From positions 320,108 through 384,107 of the forward strand of contig NZ_LJTC01000002.1 of assembly GCF_001306915.1 (NCBI RefSeq): a stretch of 64,000 nucleotides of DNA. The letters are read 5' to 3'. Origin of the DNA: Pseudoalteromonas lipolytica. Lineage in GTDB: Bacteria > Pseudomonadota > Gammaproteobacteria > Enterobacterales > Alteromonadaceae. The position numbers were made by a program, and so were the translations under genes. The notes under the pieces are model-generated. The model was not told the origin of the DNA. It made no database searches and worked only from the letters and a program-made list of their open reading frames with translations. This document shows, piece by piece, positions 7,596-16,894 of this stretch (position 1 is the stretch's first letter; each line of letters starts with the position of its first letter).

Positions 7596-10052
7596 ATGAC
7601 TCTCATATTTTTACTTGGTTTACTCGTGCTGCTTAGTATTGCGAGTTACCACAGAGCAAGCTGGAATACCTGCTTAGGTATTGCCGTTGCGACTTTACTT
7701 GTTGGCACATTTGCTGGCGCGTTTGGCGCAATTAGTTGGCTACTATTCTTACTTATCGCTGTGCCACTTTCTGTGACTGGCGTTCGTCAACAATACATCA
7801 TTAAACCTATCTTCGCTGCTTTCAAAAAAGTAACCCCGACCATGTCGGATACTGAAAAATCAGCAATCGATGCCGGTACGACGTGGTGGGAAGCGGATCT
7901 ATTTTGTGGTCGTCCTGACTGGAACAAATTACACCAATACCCAGCACCTAAACTGACTATCGAAGAGCAAGCGTTTATTGATGGCCCAGTTGAAGAAGTG
8001 TGTAGCATGCTAGATGACTGGCACGCAACTCACGAACTAACTGATTTACCGCAAGATGTTTGGCAATATCTAAAAGATAATAAATTCTTTGCCATGATCA
8101 TCAAAAAAGAATTCGGCGGTTTAGAGTTTTCTGCTTATGCACAATCATGTGTTCTGCAAAAGCTAACCAGTAAATCGACGCTACTTTCTTCTATTGTAGG
8201 TGTACCTAACTCATTAGGTCCGGGCGAGTTACTTCAGCACTATGGTACAAAAGAGCAAAAAGATCATTACTTACCACGCTTAGCAAGTGGTCAAGAGATC
8301 CCATGTTTTGCTTTAACATCACCAGAAGCTGGTTCTGACGCAAGTGCAATTCCAGATTACGGTGTTGTTTGTAAAGGTCAATGGAACGGCGAAGAAGTTG
8401 TTGGTATTAGCCTAACGTGGAACAAGCGTTACATTACTCTTGCTCCTGTTGCGACTGTACTTGGTCTTGCATTTAAACTACAAGATCCAGACGGTTTACT
8501 AGGTGATGATAAAGAACCTGGTATTACCTGTGCGCTGATCCCTACAGATACTCCAGGGGTCGAAATTGGCCGTCGTCACTTCCCGCTAAACGTACCATTC
8601 CAAAATGGTCCTACTCGCGGTAAAGACATCTTCGTACCACTTGATTACATCATTGGTGGCCCGAAAATGGCTGGTCAAGGCTGGCGTATGCTTGTTGAAT
8701 GTTTATCTGTTGGTCGTGCAATTACATTGCCGTCTAACTCAACAGGTGGCATTAAAACAATTGCGCTTGCAACAGGCTCTTACAGCCGTATTCGCCGTCA
8801 ATTCCGTTTACCAATTGGTCAAATGGAAGGTGTTGAAGAATCAATGGCAAAACTTGCAGGTTACGCATATAGCTCTGATGCTGCAGTGAGCATGTCTACA
8901 GGGGCTGTTGACCTTGGTGAAAAACCATCGGTTGTATCTGCGATTATCAAATACCACTTAACTGAGCAAATGCGTGAAGCAACGATTCACGGCATGGATG
9001 TTCATGGTGGTAAAGGCATCATGCTTGGTCCAAACAACTACTTAGGTCGCGGTTACCAAGGTGCGCCAATTGCAATTACCGTTGAAGGTGCAAACATCTT
9101 AACGCGTAACATGATCATTTATGGTCAAGGTGCAATTCGTTGTCATCCATTCGTGTTAACTGAGCTAGGTGCTTGTGCTATTGAAGACCGTGAAGAAGCG
9201 CTAGCAGTATTCGATAAAGCGTTAATGGGTCACGTTGGCTTTACTATTTCGAACCTTGTTCGTACTAAGTGGTTAGCATTAACAAATGCTCGCTTCACAA
9301 GTACACCGTACAAAGACGAAACAGCTGAGTTTTATCGTGTTGCGTCACGTTTCAGTGCATCATTAGCATTAATGTCAGATATCAGCATGGCGGTATTTGG
9401 TGGTTCATTAAAACGTAAAGAGCGTATCTCTGCACGTTTAGGTGACTTACTAAGCTACTTATACCTTGTATCTGCAACACTTAAACGTTACAACGACGAA
9501 GGCCGTAAAAAAGAAGATTTTGCGCTTGTTCAATGGAGCTGCCAAGATCACCTTTACCACTGCCAACGTGCACTCGCTGACTTAATCAATAACATGCCAT
9601 CTGCACCACTACGTGCGATGCTAAAAATCATGTTATTCCCATTCGGTCGTCCAGTACGTAAGCCTACTGATAAGCTTGAGCACAAACTTGCTCACTTATT
9701 ACAAGTACCAAGCGAAACTCGTAACCGTTTAGCTAACTACATTTATCTTAAAAACGAGCCACTTAACCTTGTTGGTCGTCAAGAGCAAACGCTTAAAGAC
9801 ATCCTTGAAGTTGAGCCTCTGTTTGACAAGGTATGCCGTGAAAAAGGCGTAAAACTGCCTTTCTTCCAGCTTGATAAAGTAGCGCAAATGGGCCTAGAAG
9901 CAGGCATTTTAAGCCAAGCTGAAGCCGACAAACTAGCTGCTGTTGAAAAAGCCCGTCTTGACGTTATTAACGTTGACGACTTTGACCCAGCAGACTTAGT
10001 TGCAGGTAATGTTGCCCGCGGCGAGAGCGATAAAAAAGCAGACGCCGCTTAA
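7596..10052 (+). CDS. fadE: Acyl-CoA dehydrogenase FadE
   Basis: FadE catalyses the first oxidation of beta-oxidation, turning acyl-CoA into trans-2-enoyl-CoA with FAD. The protein is 818 aa, matching the long FadE form (E. coli 814) rather than the common 380-aa dehydrogenases. It has an N-terminal pair of hydrophobic helices (about residues 1-58), then the dehydrogenase core with [16 protein letters not shown], the FAD-region [20 protein letters not shown] and [20 protein letters not shown], and a long C-terminal DUF1974-type extension. AAGGAATAA precedes the ATG. Its stop overlaps the stop of the convergent permease gene by 4 bases. A FadR-like box covers the predicted promoter start. Confidence 0.96.
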   Translation: MTLIFLLGLLVLLSIASYHRASWNTCLGIAVATLLVGTFAGAFGAISWLLFLLIAVPLSVTGVRQQYIIKPIFAAFKKVTPTMSDTEKSAIDAGTTWWEADLFCGRPDWNKLHQYPAPKLTIEEQAFIDGPVEEVCSMLDDWHATHELTDLPQDVWQYLKDNKFFAMIIKKEFGGLEFSAYAQSCVLQKLTSKSTLLSSIVGVPNSLGPGELLQHYGTKEQKDHYLPRLASGQEIPCFALTSPEAGSDASAIPDYGVVCKGQWNGEEVVGISLTWNKRYITLAPVATVLGLAFKLQDPDGLLGDDKEPGITCALIPTDTPGVEIGRRHFPLNVPFQNGPTRGKDIFVPLDYIIGGPKMAGQGWRMLVECLSVGRAITLPSNSTGGIKTIALATGSYSRIRRQFRLPIGQMEGVEESMAKLAGYAYSSDAAVSMSTGAVDLGEKPSVVSAIIKYHLTEQMREATIHGMDVHGGKGIMLGPNNYLGRGYQGAPIAITVEGANILTRNMIIYGQGAIRCHPFVLTELGACAIEDREEALAVFDKALMGHVGFTISNLVRTKWLALTNARFTSTPYKDETAEFYRVASRFSASLALMSDISMAVFGGSLKRKERISARLGDLLSYLYLVSATLKRYNDEGRKKEDFALVQWSCQDHLYHCQRALADLINNMPSAPLRAMLKIMLFPFGRPVRKPTDKLEHKLAHLLQVPSETRNRLANYIYLKNEPLNLVGRQEQTLKDILEVEPLFDKVCREKGVKLPFFQLDKVAQMGLEAGILSQAEADKLAAVEKARLDVINVDDFDPADLVAGNVARGESDKKADAA

Positions 10053-11143
10053 GCTAGCAAAACAATTCCAATTGTTATGAAAAACCAAACCAGCGCAAAT
10101 TGCGCTGGTTTTTTTTGCGCTAAATATTGCTGCAATACACACCACACTGCCCCAATAGGGATGTAAATCAAGTTAGTGCCAAGCATGCTTATAACGACAA
10201 TGAAAGCCACAGAAAAAAATATAAAGCTCGGTAAAAACTGGCTTATATAAAACGGCTTATCTTGGTTATTGCTTTGAAAGAACAGCCGATATTTTTTAAA
10301 AACAGCCAAGCAATCGAACTGCAGCGAGCTTGTTAGCAACACGCATACTGAAAAAGCCAAAGCCAGTACCAAGTCGCTAAAGTCATTACGAACTGCAATT
10401 AGCTGTAATAAAGCGAGCAAGCATGCTAGCAAGACTGAACCACGCCATATTAAGCTCCAGCTATGCTGTATAAAGTAACTAAGCCAAAACAAAGCAAGCG
10501 AGTGTACTTTTAACTTATGACTTATTCTTACAGGTGGGAGTAAAATCGAACAGCCGAAAATTGCAATAAAACTTAGATAGTATTGCAGTGAAGTTAAACT
10601 AGCAGGCAGTAATACCAAGATAGAACTGAGTAATAAACTATAAAAAAGTGCACGTGGCCTATAAAGAACAAATACTCCACATAGCCACTGCAACAGCATA
10701 AACAGTATAAAATGAGGCACTTGTAGCCATTGCTTTAACGATAGGTCGACTGCTATTAGTAAACTGGCAATAAGCCAAGCATTACTTAACAGTAGTAACT
10801 TGCAGTCAACACATACTCGCCAAGAGGATTTATATAGACTTCGCTGAAATGCCCTATTTTGCTCATTTTTAATGGCTGGTGCCATGGCCCATAACATTAC
10901 TGATTCAAGTAAAAGATAAATCACTGCTAATTTTGCACCGTAACCAGGTGCTGCATGGCTATCGACTATTTTACCAAGTCCTAAAAACAACAATAAAACC
11001 ATACCAAGAAAAGCTGGGCCCAGTACCAGTGCAAACAACAAGCTAAAATTCTTTAACTGAGACAGCATGCTCTTGAGGGTGGTCGTATATGCTAAGTATC
11101 GAAAAGAAAGGAATGAGAAGTAACTTGCAAAGGAATTTATCAT
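10049..11143 (-). CDS. Polytopic membrane protein, probable ABC transporter permease partner
   Basis: This 364-aa integral membrane protein has roughly ten hydrophobic segments in a near-continuous series, for example [20 protein letters not shown], and ends in [12 protein letters not shown]. The first is preceded by a short basic cytoplasmic start. I place the start at the ATG at 11143 (MINSFASYF...), whose ATGA overlaps the TGA stop of the upstream ATPase gene. This 4-base overlap implies translational coupling. The pairing with an ABC ATPase makes it the likely membrane half of an exporter. The sequence itself lacks a family signature I can name, and the substrate is unknown. Its last codons encode the fadE terminator on the other strand. 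Confidence 0.7.
   Translation of the reverse strand: MINSFASYFSFLSFRYLAYTTTLKSMLSQLKNFSLLFALVLGPAFLGMVLLLFLGLGKIVDSHAAPGYGAKLAVIYLLLESVMLWAMAPAIKNEQNRAFQRSLYKSSWRVCVDCKLLLLSNAWLIASLLIAVDLSLKQWLQVPHFILFMLLQWLCGVFVLYRPRALFYSLLLSSILVLLPASLTSLQYYLSFIAIFGCSILLPPVRISHKLKVHSLALFWLSYFIQHSWSLIWRGSVLLACLLALLQLIAVRNDFSDLVLALAFSVCVLLTSSLQFDCLAVFKKYRLFFQSNNQDKPFYISQFLPSFIFFSVAFIVVISMLGTNLIYIPIGAVWCVLQQYLAQKKPAQFALVWFFITIGIVLLA
10088..10116 (+). terminator. fadE terminator embedded in the convergent permease gene
   Basis: AACCAGCGCAA (10088-10098) pairs with TTGCGCTGGTT (10100-10110), and a run of eight T follows on the plus strand. The whole structure lies inside the C-terminal codons of the minus-strand gene ending at 10049. 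Confidence 0.88.
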
Positions 11144-11730
11144 AGTGATGTGCACTCAAAACCGTGCTGTATAAACACCTCTGGTTCGTGGCTTGTAATG
11201 ATAATTTGCCCATTAGGTTTATTATCAAGGTAGTCATCAAGTAAGGTCAGCAAAAATTTTATACTTGTTTGATCAAGTGCAGCACTCGGTTCATCTAATA
11301 GCAAAAATGGAGCTTGCTTTAAAAAAGCAGTGATAAGCTGACACTTCTTTTGATTGCCACTCGACAAAGCACTAAAGCGAGTATTGAGGTGCTCTTTAAA
11401 GTTAAATCCAGTAATGAGTTGCTCAGGCATATCTTTCTTTAACGCCTTGCAACTAAGTTCAATAACTTGTCGCGCAGTTAAAAAATCTGGCAGAGCAATA
11501 CGGTCGCTAGCAATTGAAACAATGTTTTGCGGCGATTTTAATGCTTGATTATTATATAAAACCTGCCCTGATTGCGGCTTTTCAAGGCCAGCTAGCATCA
11601 TCAATAATGTTGTTTTTCCTCTGCCATTGGCTGCCTGTAAACAAACTCGTTTACCTTGAAATTGCTTATTATAGTTTTCAAAAACGTGGGCTGAAGCAAA
11701 GCGCTTATTGAGGTTGTTAATTTCAATCAT
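11140..11730 (-). CDS. ABC transporter ATP-binding protein
   Basis: This is a short ABC ATPase of 196 aa that would energise the membrane protein encoded next. The ATG at 11730 (MIEINNLNKRF...) has AAAGGAATAA upstream. Motifs: Walker A AANGRGKTTLLML (about residues 34-46), in which the usual first Gly is Ala; signature LSSGNQKKCQL; Walker B FLLLDEPSAALD; and switch His in IIITSHEPE. The compact, CcmA-like size suggests an export or assembly role. No substrate-binding protein is encoded nearby. The gene overlaps the membrane-protein gene by ATGA. Confidence 0.88.
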   Translation of the reverse strand: MIEINNLNKRFASAHVFENYNKQFQGKRVCLQAANGRGKTTLLMMLAGLEKPQSGQVLYNNQALKSPQNIVSIASDRIALPDFLTARQVIELSCKALKKDMPEQLITGFNFKEHLNTRFSALSSGNQKKCQLITAFLKQAPFLLLDEPSAALDQTSIKFLLTLLDDYLDNKPNGQIIITSHEPEVFIQHGFECTSL

Positions 11731-11879
11731 GTTTATTCCTTTAATAGTGAAAAAATAGTAACACACTCATATCTCTTATTAGTTACATGATTTGTAACAA
11801 ATATCGAACGGGTAAAACTTGCGTTTAGATTATGAACAGGCAACACTTTAAAACGAAAAATTAACAAGGAATAATTACA

Positions 11880-13805
11880 ATGAAACCGAGTTTTCAACTA
11901 GCAGCTGTTGCATGCGCACTTAGCCTTGCACTTGCAGGATGTTCACAATCAACCTCACCAACGAGCAGCACCGAAAGCGTGCAACAAAGCCAAACTGTTA
12001 AACAGTATGACGCTGAAACCTTTTTTGATACAACCTCAATCATGGGCAGCAGCTTTTCACCAAAAGGCGACAAAATACTCGTTAGCAGTGACGAAAGCGG
12101 TATTTATAGCCTTTATGAAGTAGATATAAAAACCGCCAAAAAAACCCGCTTAACAGATTTTGAAGACAGTACGTATGCTGTGGCTTATTTCCCTAAAGAT
12201 GAGCGCGTACTATTTACTAAAGATTCAGGCGGTAACGAGCGTTATCACATCTACGTTCGCGAAACAGATGGTACAGTTAAAGATCTTACGCCAGGTGAAG
12301 AAACCCGTGCAGGATTTGCAGGCTTCACAGAAGACGGTAAACACTTTTTTATAACCAGCAATCAGCGTGATGCTAAGTTTATGGACCTATATCGTGTTGA
12401 TGCTAATAGCTATGAAGTAACGCCTGTTTATCAAAATACCATGGGGCTAGATGTCGGTGCGATCAGCCCTGACGGTCGATTTATTGCTTTATCGAAAAAC
12501 AATTCGAACAAAGACAGCGATGTATTTATTCTCGATACGCGTAAAAAAACACTGAAACCAGAGCTCATTACCCGTCATGACGACGACGCTAAGTATGGTC
12601 CAGAAACCTTCTCAAGAGACAGTAAATCATTATATTACTCAACCGACGCCAAAGGTGAGTTTGCAGAAGTGTGGCGCTATGACTTAACGACCGGCGAGCA
12701 CAGCCCTGCCCTCAAAGATGAGTGGGATGTGAGTTTTATCTACTTCTCTAAATCTGGCCGTTATCAAGTAAGCGGTGTTAATGCTGACGCAAGCACTAAA
12801 GTGTCGATAATTGATACCACCACAGGTAAAGGTATTGCCATGCCATCGCTGCCTGCTGGTAACTTACGTGGTGTGAACTTTTCAGCTGATGAAAAGACCA
12901 TGGCGTTTTATTTAAATTCAGATACCTCGCCAAGTAACCTATTTGTGTGGCAACTCGGTGAATCAAAAGCTAAACAATTAACCAACACATTAAGTGATGC
13001 AATTAATCAAAATGACTTGGTTGAAAGCACAATTGTGCGCTTTAAAAGCTTTGATGGTTTAGAGATCCCCGGGGTTTTATATAAGCCTAAGCAAGCTAAT
13101 AGCAACAACAAAGTACCAGCTTTAGTTTGGGTGCACGGCGGTCCTGGCGGCCAAAGTCGTACAGGATATAGTGCAATGCAGCAGCATCTAGTCAATCATG
13201 GTTATGCCATTTTTGCAGTTAATAACCGTGGCAGCTCAGGCTATGGTAAAACCTTCTTCCATTTAGATGATAAAAAACACGGCACTGACGATTTACAAGA
13301 TATTGTTTACGGTAAAAAACACCTGCAAAGCCTAGATTGGGTTGATGCTGATAAAATTGGCATCATGGGGGGCAGCTATGGTGGCTTTATGACCGCCGCA
13401 GCTCTTGCCTTTGAACCTGAAGAGTTCAAAGTAGGCATTAATATATTTGGTGTAACAAACTGGGTTAGAACCTTAAACTCGATTCCACCATGGTGGGAAA
13501 GCTTTAAAAAGGCGCTGTATGATGAAATGGGCGACCCAGCGACAGACGGTGAACGTCACCGTGCCATTTCGCCACTATTTCATGCTAAAAACATCACCAA
13601 GCCATTAATGGTGATCCAAGGTGCTAACGACCCTCGAGTTTTACAAGTTGAAAGCGATGAACTTGTTGCCGCTGTAAAGGCAAATGGTGTGCCTGTCGAA
13701 TATGTATTATTTGATGATGAAGGCCATGGTTTTACTAAAAAAGAAAACCGCATAAAAGCCTCAAATGCATACCTTGAGTTTTTAAATACCTACTTAGATA
13801 AATAG
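11880..13805 (+). CDS. S9 family peptidase, lipoprotein (prolyl oligopeptidase / acylaminoacyl peptidase type)
   Basis: This is an exported serine peptidase of 641 aa that probably trims oligopeptides in the periplasm or at the outer membrane. The N-terminus is a lipoprotein signal ending in the lipobox LALAGC (Cys20), followed by a Ser/Thr/Gln-rich linker. Residues of about 45-370 form a beta-propeller (repeats with FSPKGDK, SPDGRF, FSRDSK). The C-terminal alpha/beta-hydrolase domain has VHGGPGGQSRTGY, the nucleophile elbow GGSYGGFM, Asp in GANDPRV and His in DEGHGFTKKENR. These complete the Ser-Asp-His triad of S9 enzymes. AAGGAATAA precedes the ATG and a clear terminator follows. It is transcribed divergently from the ABC genes. 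Confidence 0.93.
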   Translation: MKPSFQLAAVACALSLALAGCSQSTSPTSSTESVQQSQTVKQYDAETFFDTTSIMGSSFSPKGDKILVSSDESGIYSLYEVDIKTAKKTRLTDFEDSTYAVAYFPKDERVLFTKDSGGNERYHIYVRETDGTVKDLTPGEETRAGFAGFTEDGKHFFITSNQRDAKFMDLYRVDANSYEVTPVYQNTMGLDVGAISPDGRFIALSKNNSNKDSDVFILDTRKKTLKPELITRHDDDAKYGPETFSRDSKSLYYSTDAKGEFAEVWRYDLTTGEHSPALKDEWDVSFIYFSKSGRYQVSGVNADASTKVSIIDTTTGKGIAMPSLPAGNLRGVNFSADEKTMAFYLNSDTSPSNLFVWQLGESKAKQLTNTLSDAINQNDLVESTIVRFKSFDGLEIPGVLYKPKQANSNNKVPALVWVHGGPGGQSRTGYSAMQQHLVNHGYAIFAVNNRGSSGYGKTFFHLDDKKHGTDDLQDIVYGKKHLQSLDWVDADKIGIMGGSYGGFMTAAALAFEPEEFKVGINIFGVTNWVRTLNSIPPWWESFKKALYDEMGDPATDGERHRAISPLFHAKNITKPLMVIQGANDPRVLQVESDELVAAVKANGVPVEYVLFDDEGHGFTKKENRIKASNAYLEFLNTYLDK

Positions 13806-13823
13806 CAAAATTGCAAAGATAAA

Positions 13824-13849
13824 GAGCCGGTATGATGCCGGCTTTTTTA
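13824..13849 (+). terminator. Intrinsic terminator of the S9 peptidase gene
   Basis: AGCCGG (13825-13830) and CCGGCT (13838-13843) flank a 7-base loop. A run of six T follows. Confidence 0.85.
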
Positions 13850-13904
13850 TGCAAAACACCTGTATAGATTCAAAATTTAACAGTTTACACAGTACTGTAT
13901 AAAA

Positions 13905-13924
13905 TACTGTATATCTTTACTGGT
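13905..13924 (+). promoter_or_regulatory. Distal LexA-like box upstream of the SulA-like gene
   Basis: TACTGTATATCTTTACTGGT agrees at 15 of 20 positions with TACTGTATATATATACAGTA. It lies in a CTGT-rich cluster (13890-13924) about 180 bases upstream of the gene. The second half-site is imperfect, so this one is less certain than the proximal pair. Confidence 0.4.
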
Positions 13925-14064
13925 AAATTTTTCACCTTTTCCAATCATCAAAATAAAACCGTAAAGCACTGTTTAATAACAATTAAATTATTTTGACTAA
14001 AATTAAACTGAATCATTGGTTAAAAAATAGCAAAAAAGTACTTGCGCAAAAACACTGTATAAAC

Positions 14065-14097
14065 TACTGTACACACATACTGTATAAACAACCAGTG
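14065..14097 (+). promoter_or_regulatory. Two overlapping LexA-like boxes directly before the SulA-like gene
   Basis: The boxes TACTGTACACACATACTGTA (14065-14084) and TACTGTATAAACAACCAGTG (14078-14097) agree at 16 and 15 of 20 positions with the enterobacterial LexA consensus and share TACTGTA. A further CTGT half-site lies at 14055. The cluster ends 10 bases before the ATG, where a repressor would block initiation. Confidence 0.72.
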
Positions 14098-14107
14098 AGT
14101 GAAAGTT

Positions 14108-14545
14108 ATGTTACAGCCAATTACCTTAAGAACAGTTAAAAGCTACCAACAAGATAACGACAAAGCGTCTGTTAATTTAATTCAAATTGAAGACGAAATT
14201 TCAGCAACTTTTGAGCTGTTAAAAGTATTGCATCATTACAATAGCCAAAATGCATGGACACTATTAATTGCTCCTGATCATGTTCCTAGTAAAGCCTTAC
14301 TAGATTCATGTTCGATTGATACCAGCAAACTTCTTGTGATCAGACAAAAACATTTAGTTAATCTTGAGTATGTTCTTAGTTCAGCATTACATAACGGTAA
14401 TTTTGCTGCTGTGATCACATGGACAGATATTGTAAACAATCATCAACTTGATTCGATGAACTTAAACCTTGAGCAGGCATCTGCTAAATTTTATTGTTTT
14501 ACAAAAAGCGCTCAATTAAACAATTTAGTACCGCAGCCACAATAG
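14108..14545 (+). CDS. sulA: SulA-like SOS cell-division inhibitor
   Basis: The protein is 145 aa from the ATG at 14108 (a GTG at 14099 would add three residues). Residues of about 35-105 align by eye with E. coli SulA. The local QNAWTLLIAPDHVPSKALLDS corresponds to the QSRWQLWLTPQQKLS region. SKLLVIRQKH corresponds to TKVMQISQLS, and ALHNGNFAAVITW to ALRTGNYSVVIGW. SulA binds FtsZ and stops division during DNA damage. The overlapping LexA-like boxes immediately upstream fit SOS control and strengthen the assignment. Overall identity is low and the N- and C-termini differ, so the name is a family-level call. Confidence 0.75.
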   Translation: MLQPITLRTVKSYQQDNDKASVNLIQIEDEISATFELLKVLHHYNSQNAWTLLIAPDHVPSKALLDSCSIDTSKLLVIRQKHLVNLEYVLSSALHNGNFAAVITWTDIVNNHQLDSMNLNLEQASAKFYCFTKSAQLNNLVPQPQ

Positions 14546-14585
14546 GCTTGTTAAAATAACAATTTATAGTTTTAGGTAAGTTGTT

Positions 14586-15065
14586 ATGACATCACTCACA
14601 CACTCCCTTTGTCCTTGTGGCAGCGAATCGACTTACGAGCTTTGCTGCCAGCCTTTTCATACAGGTGCAAGCCAAGCTGATACGCCAGAGCAACTTATGC
14701 GTTCTCGTTTTAGTGCTTACGCACTAAAAGATGCAAAATATGTATTTAGTACCTATGCACAAAGCCAGCAAGCCGCTAACCCTGTTCGCGAAATTAAAGA
14801 TTTTGCTAATAGCTGCCGTTTTACCAAGCTAAGTGTTTTAGATACTGAACATAACGAGCAAGAAGGTTTTGTAGAATTTAAAGCTAATTACTTTTATCAA
14901 AACTTGTATTGTGAGTTACACGAGAAGTCGCGTTTTATTAAAGAAGATGGCCTATGGCGTTACCTAGACGGTGATATAACGCCAGTTGCAGATATTAAAA
15001 TAGGCCGTAACGACGAGTGCCCTTGTGGGAGCGGCAAAAAATATAAAAAGTGTCACGCTCTTTAG
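14586..15065 (+). CDS. ychJ: YchJ family protein with two SEC-C zinc motifs
   Basis: The 159-aa protein of the YchJ/UPF0225 family has a SEC-C motif at each end. The first is [13 protein letters not shown] (about residues 9-21). The second is [13 protein letters not shown] at the very C-terminus. The middle NTF2-like domain carries [20 protein letters not shown] and FVEFKANYF, as in homologues. SEC-C motifs bind zinc, and in SecA they contact SecB. The cellular role of YchJ is not settled. The stop overlaps the stop of the convergent esterase gene by 4 bases. Confidence 0.92.
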   Translation: MTSLTHSLCPCGSESTYELCCQPFHTGASQADTPEQLMRSRFSAYALKDAKYVFSTYAQSQQAANPVREIKDFANSCRFTKLSVLDTEHNEQEGFVEFKANYFYQNLYCELHEKSRFIKEDGLWRYLDGDITPVADIKIGRNDECPCGSGKKYKKCHAL

Positions 15066-15886
15066 TTACCATTAACCTGGTAAATCCAGTCTAAGGCTTG
15101 GGTAATCGTTGTTGGGAATGCGGTTGCATGGCGTGCCTGAGGAATAACAAATAAATTTGTTATAACCAGCGCGCCGCTTTGTTTATTAATTTTAGCTGCT
15201 AATTGCCTTGCGCCCGACACCATTTTTTCACCTTCGCTTTCTTCAAGTTCACCCACTGCGATGTAAACTTTTGTTGTGTTGGCAGCTGGTTTTACAGCCA
15301 TAGCTAATATTGAGTTTTCTTTAAACCACACTGAAGGACTGCCGATAATATAATTTGAAAAAAGCGAAGGCTCAGTGAATAAGGTATAAGCCGCAAATAA
15401 ACCGCCAAGTGAGTTACCGACTAACGTACTTTTTTGGGTTGTTCTGTAGTGAGCCTCAATATGAGGCAATACAGTATGTTTTAGGTAGTTTAGATACTGA
15501 CTTGCTCCGCCTGTTTTACGCTGCCAATTTTTATCTTCAAATGGCGTATAGTCATAAATACGGCTATTGAGCCCAGATACACCTTTTTGATATCCAACTG
15601 CAACGATAATTACCTCCTCTATAGCCCCCGAATTCATCATAAAGCGACTAGCACCAGAGGCAATTGGCAAACTGTAGTTTGCATCTAACAGGTAAACAAC
15701 TGGGTGGCGCTTCTGGTTCTGCTTTTGGTAGCTGCGTGGCAATTTAATCGTAATGGGGTATTCGTTTTTGGTATGTTTATCTTTAAGTAACACAGTATTA
15801 GTACGTGGCAAAGTAAACGGCTCAGCATTGCTTACAGAGCTCACACTCAAAAAACTGATCACAATAACTAACAGTAAATAAGGCAT
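15062..15886 (-). CDS. Exported alpha/beta hydrolase, putative esterase (Esterase D / IroE-like)
   Basis: This is a secreted hydrolase of 274 aa in the putative-esterase family (PF00756-type). The ATG at 15886 ([20 protein letters not shown]...) is chosen because AAAGGAT lies 6 bases upstream and a signal peptide follows directly, cut after SNA. Visible motifs: [11 protein letters not shown], the nucleophile elbow [30 protein letters not shown] with the acidic residue region, and His in [10 protein letters not shown]. Related enzymes cleave thioesters, siderophore esters or glucose esters. The substrate here is unknown. It starts 2 bases after the stop of the next hydrolase gene, so the two form an operon. 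Confidence 0.82.
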   Translation of the reverse strand: MPYLLLVIVISFLSVSSVSNAEPFTLPRTNTVLLKDKHTKNEYPITIKLPRSYQKQNQKRHPVVYLLDANYSLPIASGASRFMMNSGAIEEVIIVAVGYQKGVSGLNSRIYDYTPFEDKNWQRKTGGASQYLNYLKHTVLPHIEAHYRTTQKSTLVGNSLGGLFAAYTLFTEPSLFSNYIIGSPSVWFKENSILAMAVKPAANTTKVYIAVGELEESEGEKMVSGARQLAAKINKQSGALVITNLFVIPQARHATAFPTTITQALDWIYQVNGN

Positions 15887-15888
15887 AG

Positions 15889-16533
15889 TTAATCCTTTAG
15901 CCACTTCTTAATTGGTAACAGCCACTCATCTTTTGGTTTATAAAATGCGCCATGGGAGAGCCCTGTATTAATGCTTATTTCTTCGAACTTGGTTACGTCA
16001 CTTCTATCAATTAAAAATTGGCAAGAGCCAACCTGATCTGAGCGCTCAAAGATAGAATACACTTTGCCATAAGCCTTAACTGATGTGTGATTTTTTATAA
16101 GGCCTGCACAACCTGCCAATATAATTAAGTTAATATGTGTACGTTTAAGTTCATTAGCCGCCAGGATCGACAATGCCCCGCCCCGTGAAAAACCAACCAA
16201 ACTAATGTTCGACTCAGCAACACCGGCACTGATCAATGCTTCAACATCTGCAGCGAGTTTTTTCGCAAACGTAAATGGCTCAGTACCTTTTGGCCTGTGA
16301 TAGGCAATTAAATGATAGCTTTCATCTGCCAGTGCTTCTTTTACAGCCACAAAATCATAAACCCCAAAGGTTTTGTGAACAGGCTTAGGGTTTGTCCCTT
16401 CAACGATAAAACCATGTGAATAAAAAACGTAGTGACCATGCGGGTCAATCTCTGTAGGAAACTGGCTGTAAATAGTGCCAGCGCAAACAGGCAAAACCCA
16501 GCATGCACAGAGTAAAATTACGGTACGTATCAC
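15889..16533 (-). CDS. Exported alpha/beta hydrolase
   Basis: The protein is about 214 aa with an N-terminal signal peptide (VILLCACWVLPVCAG). The GTG at 16533 has AAAGGA 6 bases upstream. The in-frame ATG at 16539 directly abuts that sequence, so it is a poorer start. The fold shows VFYSHGFIVEGTN (oxyanion-hole region), the elbow LVGFSRGGALSIL with Ser, a glycine-rich LAGCAGL, and His in TGLSHGAFYKP. An Asp in the SDQVGS segment may complete the triad. It is the first gene of a two-gene unit with the downstream esterase. The substrate is unknown; a dedicated ester- or peptide-cleaving pair is a guess. Confidence 0.75.
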   Translation of the reverse strand: MIRTVILLCACWVLPVCAGTIYSQFPTEIDPHGHYVFYSHGFIVEGTNPKPVHKTFGVYDFVAVKEALADESYHLIAYHRPKGTEPFTFAKKLAADVEALISAGVAESNISLVGFSRGGALSILAANELKRTHINLIILAGCAGLIKNHTSVKAYGKVYSIFERSDQVGSCQFLIDRSDVTKFEEISINTGLSHGAFYKPKDEWLLPIKKWLKD

Positions 16534-16581
16534 AAGCATTCCTTTAAAAATCACGTTACGCCTAATAGAAGATAATAACAC

Positions 16582-16805
16582 CTAAAAAATAATATCTTAG
16601 CAAACAACTAAACCCTACTCTCAGTAATTTTAATTAAATATCAAATTACTAATCGCAAGCTGTATCACGATTTAAACTGCAAGTTTCAACTTGAGGTAAA
16701 TTCATGGAATTTCATAGTTAAACTACAAAAAACCTTATGACAACGCTGTCAATTATTTATAAAAAGGCGTATTGTAAAAAAGCAGTTAAAATAACCACAT
16801 ATTTT
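16582..16805. other. AT-rich intergenic region between the hydrolase operon and metR
   Basis: I see no gene or convincing RNA structure here. The MetJ boxes and metR promoter start at 16806. Confidence 0.45.
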
Positions 16806-16821
16806 AGACGTCTAGACGTTG
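16806..16821 (+). promoter_or_regulatory. Tandem MetJ boxes upstream of metR
   Basis: AGACGTCT (16806-16813) is a perfect met box. It is followed directly by AGACGTTG (6 of 8 matches). MetJ binds at least two adjacent 8-base boxes with SAM as corepressor. The second box overlaps the predicted -35 element. Confidence 0.82.
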
Positions 16822-16847
16822 AAAAAATAAATTCTAAGGCGTAGTAT
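16819..16847 (+). promoter_or_regulatory. Predicted metR promoter
   Basis: TTGAAA (16819-16824) and TAGTAT (16842-16847) are separated by 17 bases. The -35 element overlaps the second met box, so MetJ would exclude RNA polymerase. Confidence 0.6.
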
Positions 16848-16894
16848 GTTCGTAATCTGAGTTAGACTCACATTTTCCATGAGATTTTTTAAAG

